A stretch of 10,453 nt of DNA from an uncultured Alphaproteobacteria bacterium (lineage in GTDB: Bacteria; Pseudomonadota; Alphaproteobacteria; Rhizobiales; Pleomorphomonadaceae). Positions 1 to 5,985 of this stretch are shown here, one piece after another. How positions within the stretch are numbered: position 1 is the first letter of the stretch; each line of letters begins with the position of its first letter. Both the position numbers and the translations under genes were made by a program. The stretch lies in contig CALCDT010000044.1 of assembly GCA_937900425.1 (NCBI GenBank), forward strand, positions 1 to 10,453, given 5' to 3'. The notes under the pieces are model-generated. The model worked only from the letters and a program-made list of their open reading frames with translations, ran no database searches and was not told the DNA's origin.

Positions 1-1047
1 GCCGTCGGCAAGCGCGTCGCCGGCCGCGGCGGCCGCCCCGCCGGCCGCCATTCCCGTCGTCTCCGGCGGCCAGCCCTTGATCGGCACCGCCGCCGGCTCG
101 ATGTCGGCGACGGCGCAGCCGGTGGCCTCGCCGACCCGGCGGGTCAGGGTGTTGAATTCCATCGCCTTGAGGAAGGCGATCAGTTGCTCGCCTTTCAGGC
201 CGCGCACGGCGAGGGCGTCGATCGGCTCGTCGAGCGGGGTGTTCGTCTCCAGTAGAACGAGGCGGCGCGAAACGCGGGCCTGCTCGGCGAAGGCGATCAG
301 GTTCTCGCGGCGCTTGGCCTGCTTGATGCCGTCGGCCTTGGCGAGCAGTCCCTCGAGGTCGCCGTATTCGAGGATCAGCTGGGCCGCGGTCTTGATGCCG
401 ATGCCGGGCACGCCCGGCACGTTGTCGACGCTGTCGCCGGCGAGCGCCTGGACGTCGACGACCTTGTCCGGCGGCACGCCGAATTTCTCCACCACCTCGT
501 CGGGGCCGAGCCGGCGGTCCTTCATGGTGTCGAGCAGGACGACGCCGGGGCCGACCAGCTGCATCAGGTCCTTGTCGGAAGAGACGATGGTGACGTCCGC
601 CCCTGCCTCGCGGGCGAGGCGGGTGTAGGTGGCGATGAGGTCGTCGGCCTCGTAGCGGGTCTTCTCGACGCAGGCGACGTTGAAGGCCTTCACCGCCTCT
701 CGGATCAGCGCGAACTGCGGCACGAGGTCGGCCGGCGGTGGCGGCCGCTGGGCCTTGTAGGCCGGGAAGAAGTCGCTGCGGAAGGTCGGCCCCGAGGCGT
801 CGAGGATCACCGCCAGATGGGTGGGCTTCACCCCCGCCGCGGTGTCGTCGGCCTCGCGCAGCAGCTTCCACAGCATGTTGCAGAAGCCGGCGACGGCGCC
901 GACCGGCACGCCGTCGGACTTGCGCGTCAGCGGAGGCAGCGCGTGGTAGGCGCGGAAGATGTAGCCCGATCCGTCGACGAGGAAGACGTGGTCGCCGGGG
1001 CGGACGGGGCGGTGGTGCGGGGCGGAATCGGCAGGGGCGTCGGACAT
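1..1047 (-). CDS. polA: DNA polymerase I, N-terminal part (5'-3' exonuclease domain), truncated by the left window edge
   Basis: DNA polymerase I fills gaps and removes RNA primers during Okazaki fragment maturation and excision repair. Only the first 349 residues are visible and the frame is open to the left edge, so the rest of the gene lies outside. The visible part is the 5' flap exonuclease: LVDGSGYIFRAYHALPPL at 23-40 (metal ligand D25), ILDA at 81-84 (D83), YEADD at 132-136, SSDKDL at 156-161, and GDSVDNVPGVPGIGIKTA at 204-221, the last being the helix-hairpin-helix DNA-binding loop with D205 and D208. All acidic metal-binding positions I can recognise are intact. An Ala/Gly-rich linker starts near residue 333, as expected before the proofreading-like domain. 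The ATG at 1047 is the only sensible start, but it has no Shine-Dalgarno sequence. The gene lies 64 bp downstream of the GH144-like gene on the same strand. Identification is secure; whether the 3'-5' exonuclease domain is active cannot be judged here. Confidence 0.97.
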   Translation of the reverse strand, partial: MSDAPADSAPHHRPVRPGDHVFLVDGSGYIFRAYHALPPLTRKSDGVPVGAVAGFCNMLWKLLREADDTAAGVKPTHLAVILDASGPTFRSDFFPAYKAQRPPPPADLVPQFALIREAVKAFNVACVEKTRYEADDLIATYTRLAREAGADVTIVSSDKDLMQLVGPGVVLLDTMKDRRLGPDEVVEKFGVPPDKVVDVQALAGDSVDNVPGVPGIGIKTAAQLILEYGDLEGLLAKADGIKQAKRRENLIAFAEQARVSRRLVLLETNTPLDEPIDALAVRGLKGEQLIAFLKAMEFNTLTRRVGEATGCAVADIEPAAVPIKGWPPETTGMAAGGAAAAAGDALADG

Positions 1048-1054
1048 GGGCGGG

Positions 1055-1060
1055 ACTATA
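1055..1060 (-). promoter_or_regulatory. candidate -10 element for polA, possibly giving a leaderless mRNA
   Basis: Read on the minus strand, TATAGT preceded by TGC (an extended -10-like context) lies seven bases before the polA ATG. With usual sigma-70 spacing, transcription would start at or next to the A of that ATG. No good -35 hexamer is visible 16-18 bases upstream. No AGGAGG-like ribosome site precedes the ATG, which fits a leaderless transcript but does not prove one. Confidence 0.35.
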
Positions 1061-1111
1061 GCAAAGGCCCCGCCCCCGGCCACCGGTTTAGCGGGGGGCC
1101 GCCGGCGCTCC

Positions 1112-2371
1112 TCAAACCCCGGTCAGATGCGGACTGGAGAAACCCAGCAGCGTCAGCCCCGCCTTCACCTCCGGCGCACTCATGAACAACTCCCAGAGCA
1201 GGCCGGAGCGGTGGTTCTCGATCATGCAGACGATCGGGCCCTGGTCGATGGCGAGGTGGCTGTCGGCGACCCAGCCGGCGCCGGGGTGGAAGGCGTCGGC
1301 GAAGCCGAGGTCACGGAACAGATCGTCGCCGCGGTCGTGGCCAAAGTGGCGCGCCGCCGCCATCGCCTCGTCCGGCAGATAGGGAAAGGCCGACAGTGCC
1401 GCGGTCGGGGTGATCGTGCCGGTGTCGTTGGTCGGCGAATGGGCGTCGTAGCCCTTCGGATCGTCGCTGGCGGTGAGGCCCCAGCAGGCCGGGCCGTAGC
1501 CGGCGTGTCCGTGGGGATTGTCGACGCAGTGGGCGTGGTTAATGCGGCTGTGGGCGAGGTTCTGGGCGAAATAGTCGGCGTAGCCGTCGACGAGGCCGCG
1601 CGGATCGAGCCCGAGGAAGGAATAGTGCGAGAAGAACAGCGGGCCGCCGAGCTTCGGGCCGAGCGGCAAAGTCACGCCATAGGCGCTTTCCCCGTTGCGG
1701 AAGTCGTTTCCCATCGCCCAGGAGCGGTGATAGGGCCGCTCGCCGACGCCGACGCCGTGGCCGGGCGAGGCGGCGGCCAGCAGGTGGGTGACCAGGCACT
1801 CGTTCCAGCCGGTGATCGGCAGGTCGATGGCGAAGCCGTGGTTCGGGCTCCAGTGCCAGAGCAGGCCGTCGTCCTTGGCGCGGTGAAAGAAGTCCCATTC
1901 GACGCCGTGCCAGAGCCGGTCGATCGCCGCCACGAGCGCCGGCTCGCGGCCGGCGAGATACTGCCGCGCCGTGAGAAGCCCCATCATCAGGAAGGAGGTC
2001 TCGACGAGGTCGGCGCCGTCGTCCTTCGGCGAGAACGGAATGACGCGGCCGGTGGCGCCGTGGAGGAAATGCGGAAAGGCGCCGCGGAAGCGGTCGGCCC
2101 CCTCGAGGAAGGCAAGGATACGGGAAAGGCGCTCGACGAGTTCGGTGCGGGGCACGATGCCGCGTTCGGTTCCGGCGACGAGCGCCATGACGCCGAAGCC
2201 GGTGCCGCCGGTCGTCACGGTGTCGGCGGCGGAATAACTGTCGTAGGCCTGATTGCTGCGCTCGCGGGCCATGCCGGAGACGGGATGGGCGAAGTCGCGG
2301 AAGTAGCGCAGCGTCGTCGCCTGAACGGCGTCGAGCAGGGCGTCGTCGGAAAGCGTCGGGGACAGGCGCAT
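1112..2371 (-). CDS. GH144-like glucoamylase-family protein (PF10091), probable cytoplasmic beta-1,2-glucanase
   Basis: This 419-residue protein matches the 'glucoamylase family' (PF10091/COG5368), an (alpha/alpha)6-barrel fold. Characterised standalone relatives (GH144) hydrolyse beta-1,2-glucan, and a related domain sits inside cyclic beta-1,2-glucan synthase. Supporting segments are LRYFRDFAHPVSGMARER at 21-38, TTGGTGFGVMALVAGTER at 53-70, DLVETSFLMMGLLTARQYL at 121-139, WHWSPNHGF at 172-180, ITGWNECLVTHLLAAASP at 186-203, GPLFFSHYSFLGLDPRG at 243-259, and NDTGTITPTAALSAFPYLP at 315-333. The protein is essentially one catalytic domain. The N-terminus (MRLSPTLSDDALLD) is not a signal peptide, so the enzyme should be cytoplasmic. 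The ATG at 2371 was chosen because the family homology begins right after it and a modest AGAAGAG lies 6 bases upstream; a longer in-frame extension into the GH3 gene is a shadow. It follows the GH3 gene after 44 bp and is probably co-transcribed with it. The fold is confident; substrate and endo/exo mode are inferred. Confidence 0.9.
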   Translation of the reverse strand: MRLSPTLSDDALLDAVQATTLRYFRDFAHPVSGMARERSNQAYDSYSAADTVTTGGTGFGVMALVAGTERGIVPRTELVERLSRILAFLEGADRFRGAFPHFLHGATGRVIPFSPKDDGADLVETSFLMMGLLTARQYLAGREPALVAAIDRLWHGVEWDFFHRAKDDGLLWHWSPNHGFAIDLPITGWNECLVTHLLAAASPGHGVGVGERPYHRSWAMGNDFRNGESAYGVTLPLGPKLGGPLFFSHYSFLGLDPRGLVDGYADYFAQNLAHSRINHAHCVDNPHGHAGYGPACWGLTASDDPKGYDAHSPTNDTGTITPTAALSAFPYLPDEAMAAARHFGHDRGDDLFRDLGFADAFHPGAGWVADSHLAIDQGPIVCMIENHRSGLLWELFMSAPEVKAGLTLLGFSSPHLTGV

Positions 2372-2415
2372 CGGAAGCTCTTCTGGAAGAAGGGGCTGGC
2401 GGCGGGCGGCCTTCG

Positions 2416-4674
2416 CTAGACGGCGATCGTCCAGTCGACCTCGATGGAGCGCAGCGTCCGGCTGTCGGGGCCGGCCGAGACGACGAAGCGGCCGGGCTCG
2501 AACACCCGGGCGGTGTCGGCGACGTCGGCGCCGCGGGCGAAGGAGAGGTCGGCCGCGGTGAGGCGGAAGACGAGGCGGCGGCGCTCGCCGGGGCGCAGCG
2601 TCACCTTCTCGAAGGCGGCGAGCTGGCGGATCGGCCGGCTGCGGCTCGCCACCGGATCGCCGACGTAGAGCTGGACCACGGCCGCGCCGGCGCGCCGACC
2701 GGTATTCTCGACCGGCACGGCGACGCGGATCTCGCCGGCTTCGGCGGCCCGCTCCGCGGTTCCTCGCCCGGCGTCGGTCCCCGCCTCGACTTCCGGGGCG
2801 CCGATTGCGATCTCGGAGTAGCCGAGGCCGAAGCCGAAGGGGAAGAGGCCGTCGTCGTGGGCGAGCCCGTCGGCGACGTCGACGTAGCCGGTGCGGAACT
2901 TCTCGAAGCGGCCGGTGAAGGGCCGTCCGGTCGGCAGGCGGGCGTGATGCACCGGGATCTGGCCCTCGTGGTGGGGAAAGGTCGCCGGCAACCGCCCGGT
3001 CGGCTCGGCGGAGCCGAGCAGCAGGTCGGCGACGCCGGAACCGGTCTCGGTACCGCCGAACCAGACGACGAGCAGGCCGTCGCAGTCGGCGACGACGTCC
3101 GTCAGCACCAGAGGCCGGCCGGTCATCAGCACCGCGACCACCGGCTTGCCGGTCGCCTTCAGCGCCGTGAGCAGGCGGCGCTGGGGCGCGGGCAGGCGCA
3201 GGTCGGTGCGCGAGGAACTCTCGCCCGAATACTCCTTGGCCTCGCCGACCACCGCGACGACGACGTCGGCCGCCCGCGCCGCCGCCACCGCCTCGGCGAG
3301 CATCGCCTCGGCGCCGCGCGGATCGAAGGTCGCCGAGCGGGTGGCGCCGTCGTGGACGTTGAGCCGGTCGGCGAGCCAGGCCTCGTCGACGAGGTCGCAA
3401 CCGCGGGCGTGGACGAGGGATATCCGTCCCTCGAGCCCGGCGCGCACCGAGACCGCGTCGGTGAAGCGGCCGCAGACCGCCCAGGTGCCGTTCATGTTGA
3501 CGAGATCGTCGGCGAGTGGGCCGACGAGGGCGACGCGGGTCTCCGCCTTCAAGGGCAGCACCGCGTCCTCGTTCTTCAGCAGCACCGACGAGGCGGCGAC
3601 CGCCTCGCGGGCGAGCTCGCGGTGGCCGGGCGAGAGCAGCACGCTTTCGGGCGGGCCGCGGTCGATGCGGATATAGGGGTCGGCGAGGAGGCCGAGGCGC
3701 TCCTTGGCCTCCAGCACCCGGCGGCAGGCGGCGTCGACGAGGGCGGGGTCGACCCGGCCGGCCGCGACCGCCGCCTCCAGATGGTCGAGATAGGCCTCGG
3801 CGACCATGTCGAGGTCGACGCCGGCGCCGATCGCACGCACCGCGGCGCCGGCGAGATCGGCGGCGACGCCGTGGTGGATCAGTTCCATGACGCCGGTGTA
3901 GTCGGCGACGACCAGCCCCTCGAAGCCGAAGCGGGCGCGCAGCACGTCGCCGATCAGCCGGCCGTTGGCGTGCATCGGCACGCCGTCGACCGTGTTGAAG
4001 GCGGCCATCACGCTGCCCGCTCCGGCGGCGACGCCGGCGGCGAAAGGCTTCAGGTAGACGTCGTGGAGATCGGCCGGGCCGACCAGTGCTGCGGCGTAGT
4101 CGCGCCCGCCCTCGGCGGCGCCGTAGGCGACGAAATGCTTGAGGCAGGCCATCACCGCCTCCGGGCAGGCGAGGTCGTCGCCCTGGAAGCCGCGGACCAT
4201 GGCCCCGGCGAAGCAGGCGGCGAGGTGGGGATCCTCGCCGGGGCTTTCGGCGATCCGGCCCCAGCGCGGATCGCGGCAGACGTCGACCATCGGCGCGTAG
4301 GTCTGGTCGATGCCCATCGCCGCGGTTTCCAGCGCGGCGGCGCGGGCGGTGCGCTCCACGAGGGCCATGTCGAAGCTCGCCGCGAGGGCGAGCGGCAGCG
4401 GAAACACCGTGCGGTAGCCGTGGACGACGTCCTCGGCGAACATCAGCGGGATCTTCAGCCGGCTCTGCATGGCGAGATCCTGGAAGGCGCGCACCGCCTC
4501 GCGGCTCTTGATGCCGAAGATCGAGCCGATCTTCCCGGCGACGACCTTCTCGCGGACGCCCTCGTTGACCACCGCGCCGGTCAGCGTGTCGCCGCCGGGC
4601 GTGACGAGGTTGAGCTGGCCGATCTTCTCGGCGAGCGTCATCTGCGCGAGGAGTTGTTCGACCCGTCCGACCAT
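2416..4674 (-). CDS. Glycoside hydrolase family 3 beta-glucosidase (BglX-like), no signal peptide
   Basis: A 752-residue retaining exo-beta-glucosidase of GH3. The (beta/alpha)8 domain occupies about residues 5-330, with AEDVVHGYRTVFPLPLALA near 80-98, DPRWGRIAESPGEDP at 135-149, KHFVAYGAAEGGRDY at 179-193, and the nucleophile motif GLVVADYTGV, placing the catalytic Asp at 258. The second alpha/beta sandwich domain (about 355-570) carries KEYSGESSSRTDLRLP, where E485 is the likely acid/base. A C-terminal fibronectin III-like domain follows (about 645-740; VVQLYVGDPVASRSRPIRQL). E. coli BglX is exported, but this protein starts MVGRVEQLLAQMTLAEKIGQ with no signal peptide, which predicts cytoplasmic action on imported or intracellular oligosaccharides. 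The start at 4674 fits the family N-terminus and has AAGGGGAGAGG just upstream; the frame stays open to 4830, but that stretch is non-coding in character. Coupling to the GH144-like gene suggests cleavage of sophorose or beta-1,2-gluco-oligosaccharides. Other beta-linkages cannot be excluded. Confidence 0.95.
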   Translation of the reverse strand: MVGRVEQLLAQMTLAEKIGQLNLVTPGGDTLTGAVVNEGVREKVVAGKIGSIFGIKSREAVRAFQDLAMQSRLKIPLMFAEDVVHGYRTVFPLPLALAASFDMALVERTARAAALETAAMGIDQTYAPMVDVCRDPRWGRIAESPGEDPHLAACFAGAMVRGFQGDDLACPEAVMACLKHFVAYGAAEGGRDYAAALVGPADLHDVYLKPFAAGVAAGAGSVMAAFNTVDGVPMHANGRLIGDVLRARFGFEGLVVADYTGVMELIHHGVAADLAGAAVRAIGAGVDLDMVAEAYLDHLEAAVAAGRVDPALVDAACRRVLEAKERLGLLADPYIRIDRGPPESVLLSPGHRELAREAVAASSVLLKNEDAVLPLKAETRVALVGPLADDLVNMNGTWAVCGRFTDAVSVRAGLEGRISLVHARGCDLVDEAWLADRLNVHDGATRSATFDPRGAEAMLAEAVAAARAADVVVAVVGEAKEYSGESSSRTDLRLPAPQRRLLTALKATGKPVVAVLMTGRPLVLTDVVADCDGLLVVWFGGTETGSGVADLLLGSAEPTGRLPATFPHHEGQIPVHHARLPTGRPFTGRFEKFRTGYVDVADGLAHDDGLFPFGFGLGYSEIAIGAPEVEAGTDAGRGTAERAAEAGEIRVAVPVENTGRRAGAAVVQLYVGDPVASRSRPIRQLAAFEKVTLRPGERRRLVFRLTAADLSFARGADVADTARVFEPGRFVVSAGPDSRTLRSIEVDWTIAV

Positions 4675-4835
4675 GTCCTCTCCCCTTCCCGCCGCTCGCC
4701 GCCTTCGCGGCGGGTCTGTTGTCGCCGAAAAATCCGGCGAGAGAAAGGGCGCCGCCGCCGCCCCGTCACGGTGCCCCTTTACCGCCGCGCCGCGCCATCG
4801 TAACGCTAGCCCGTCGAGCGCATGGAGCATGAAAG
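4675..4835. promoter_or_regulatory. Divergent intergenic region between the GH3 operon and the histidine kinase
   Basis: These 161 bp must hold the promoters for both the leftward GH3-GH144 genes and the rightward kinase. Two inverted repeats stand out: CGCCGC-CTTC-GCGGCG around 4708-4723 boundaries (4-base loop) and TCGCCG-N7-CGGCGA at 4722-4740. I could not assign convincing -35/-10 pairs on either strand. A GGAG lies 8 bases before the kinase ATG. No transcription factor gene is adjacent, so any operator function is unassigned. Confidence 0.5.
4722..4740. repeat. 6-bp inverted repeat with 7-bp A-rich spacer (candidate operator)
   Basis: The arms TCGCCG and CGGCGA are perfect reverse complements around an A-rich spacer (aaaaatc). 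The site sits about 48 bp upstream of the GH3 start and about 95 bp upstream of the kinase start, a place where a shared regulator could bind. In DNA this GC-rich, 6-bp arms arise readily by chance, so this is only a candidate. It lacks a T-tract on either strand, so it is not a terminator. Confidence 0.3.
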
Positions 4836-5912
4836 ATGACGACGGGCGAGCCTTCGTTTTTGATCGGCGGAGGCGCGGCCGCGGAGGCGATCGCCGCCTT
4901 CGACTGGTCGACGACCGCGCTCGGCCCGATCGCGGGCTGGCCGCTGGCGTTGAAGACGGCGCTCGGCATGATGCTGTCGTCGCATTTTCCCAAGGCGATC
5001 GTCTGGGGTCCGGACCTCCTCACCTTCCACAACGACGCCTTCCGGCCGATCCTCGGCGCCAAGCCCGGTGCGATCGGCCGCTCCTTCCGCGACGTCTGGG
5101 CCGAAGCCTGGCCCGACATCGAGGGGATGGTGCGGCGGACTTTCGCCGGCGAGGCGATCTTCATCGAGGATTTCGCGCTGACGATCGAGCGCAACGGCTA
5201 TCCGGAAGAGGCGTTCTTCACCTTCTGCTACAGCCCGATCCGCGGCGACGACGGCGAGATCGCCGGCCTGATGGACACGGTGATCGAGACGACCGGAACC
5301 GTGGAGGCCCAGCGCCAGCTCGCCATCGTCAACGGCGAGCTGGCCCACCGCATGGGCAACGTGCTGACCATGGTCAACGCCATCGTCAACCTGTCGCTGC
5401 GCCACGCCCGCGACCTCGACGACGCCCGCGAGACCCTCGCCCAGCGTCTCGCCGCGCTCGCCCAGGTCCAGATGCTGCTGACCAGCGCCGCGGTGATCGA
5501 CACCGGCCTTTCCGATCTCGTCGAGAAGGCGCTCGCCCCACATGCGATGCTGCGCCACCGCATCACCGTCACCGGCGACGACTGCCGGCTCGACGCCAAG
5601 CAGGGCCTGTCGCTGTCGCTGGTGCTCAACGAGCTGCTGACCAACTCGATCAAATACGGCGCGCTCTCCGGCTCCGAGGGCACCGTGGCGATCGCCTGGG
5701 GCCATGCGGCGGAGGGCGACCTCGCCGTGTTCCGCTTCTCCTGGGAGGAGACCGCCGTCGGCTCGGGGCCCAGCGAGCGCCAGGGCTTCGGCACCCGGCT
5801 GCTCAAGCAGTTCGCGCCCGCCGCCTTCCAGGGCAACGCCCGCATGGCGGTCGAGGACGGGCGGCTCGTCTACGAGATCGTCACCGCCGCCGCGCGGGTG
5901 AGCGCGGGCTGA
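4836..5912 (+). CDS. Soluble PAS-domain sensor histidine kinase of the HWE/HisKA_2 type
   Basis: A 358-residue cytoplasmic sensor kinase with no transmembrane segment. Residues 22-155 form a PAS-type sensor that begins FDWSTTALGPIAGWPLALK and contains IVWGPDLLTFHNDAFRPILG and FFTFCYSPIRGDDG, a layout common in alphaproteobacterial HWE kinases. The dimerisation/phosphoacceptor helix carries NGELAHRMGNVLTMVNAIVN, with H171 the expected phosphorylated histidine. The ATPase domain has an N-box LVLNELLTNSIKYGALS (263-279), a WEE at 303-305 matching the WxE of the HWE G1 box, and GFGTRLL at 317-323. Two oddities: the N-box position that is usually His in HWE kinases is Asn265 (HisKA_2-like), and the usual HRxKN is HRMGN. 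The start has GGAG 8 bases upstream. It is divergent from the GH3 operon and convergent with the ABC gene. No response regulator is visible, so it is an orphan kinase here and its signal is unknown. Confidence 0.92.
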   Translation: MTTGEPSFLIGGGAAAEAIAAFDWSTTALGPIAGWPLALKTALGMMLSSHFPKAIVWGPDLLTFHNDAFRPILGAKPGAIGRSFRDVWAEAWPDIEGMVRRTFAGEAIFIEDFALTIERNGYPEEAFFTFCYSPIRGDDGEIAGLMDTVIETTGTVEAQRQLAIVNGELAHRMGNVLTMVNAIVNLSLRHARDLDDARETLAQRLAALAQVQMLLTSAAVIDTGLSDLVEKALAPHAMLRHRITVTGDDCRLDAKQGLSLSLVLNELLTNSIKYGALSGSEGTVAIAWGHAAEGDLAVFRFSWEETAVGSGPSERQGFGTRLLKQFAPAAFQGNARMAVEDGRLVYEIVTAAARVSAG

Positions 5913-5939
5913 GCATCGGCGGCGGCGAAAGGGGCCGGG

Positions 5940-5968
5940 CCGGCGAGGAGCGCCCTGATGCCCGCCGG
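5940..5968. terminator. Weak candidate hairpin between the convergent kinase and ABC genes
   Basis: CCGGCG at 5940-5945 can pair with CGCCGG at 5963-5968 across a 17-base loop, within the 73-bp gap between two converging stop codons. There is no T-tract on either strand, so it is not a canonical rho-independent terminator. Termination here may be Rho-dependent or leave overlapping transcripts. Confidence 0.2.
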
Positions 5969-5985
5969 ACATCCCCGCCCGCGCG

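Noticed and set aside
1048..1111. Possible terminator between the GH144-like gene and polA (GCCCCC pairing with GGGGGC)
   Set aside because: The loop would be about 16 bases and no T-tract follows; in runs of C and G this pairing is expected by chance.
1046..2419. A 457-codon open frame on the + strand, antisense to the GH144-like gene
   Set aside because: Low-complexity composition, no domain, and overlap with a well-supported gene on the other strand. It also overlaps the polA start.
2372..3400. N-terminal extension of the GH144-like protein into the GH3 gene
   Set aside because: Arg/Pro/Ala-rich shadow of the GH3 reading frame; homology to the PF10091 family starts only at the Met at 2371.
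2857..4803. A 648-codon open frame on the + strand, antisense to the GH3 gene
   Set aside because: It lies opposite a gene with intact GH3 motifs. Its translation is rich in Gly, Asp, Ala, Arg and Val without any domain, typical of antisense frames in GC-rich DNA where stop codons are rare.
4675..4830. N-terminal extension of the GH3 protein by 52 residues
   Set aside because: The extension reads as Ala/Arg-rich non-homologous sequence. The ATG at 4674 has a strong ribosome site and begins exactly at the usual GH3 N-terminus. It would also overlap the kinase promoter region.
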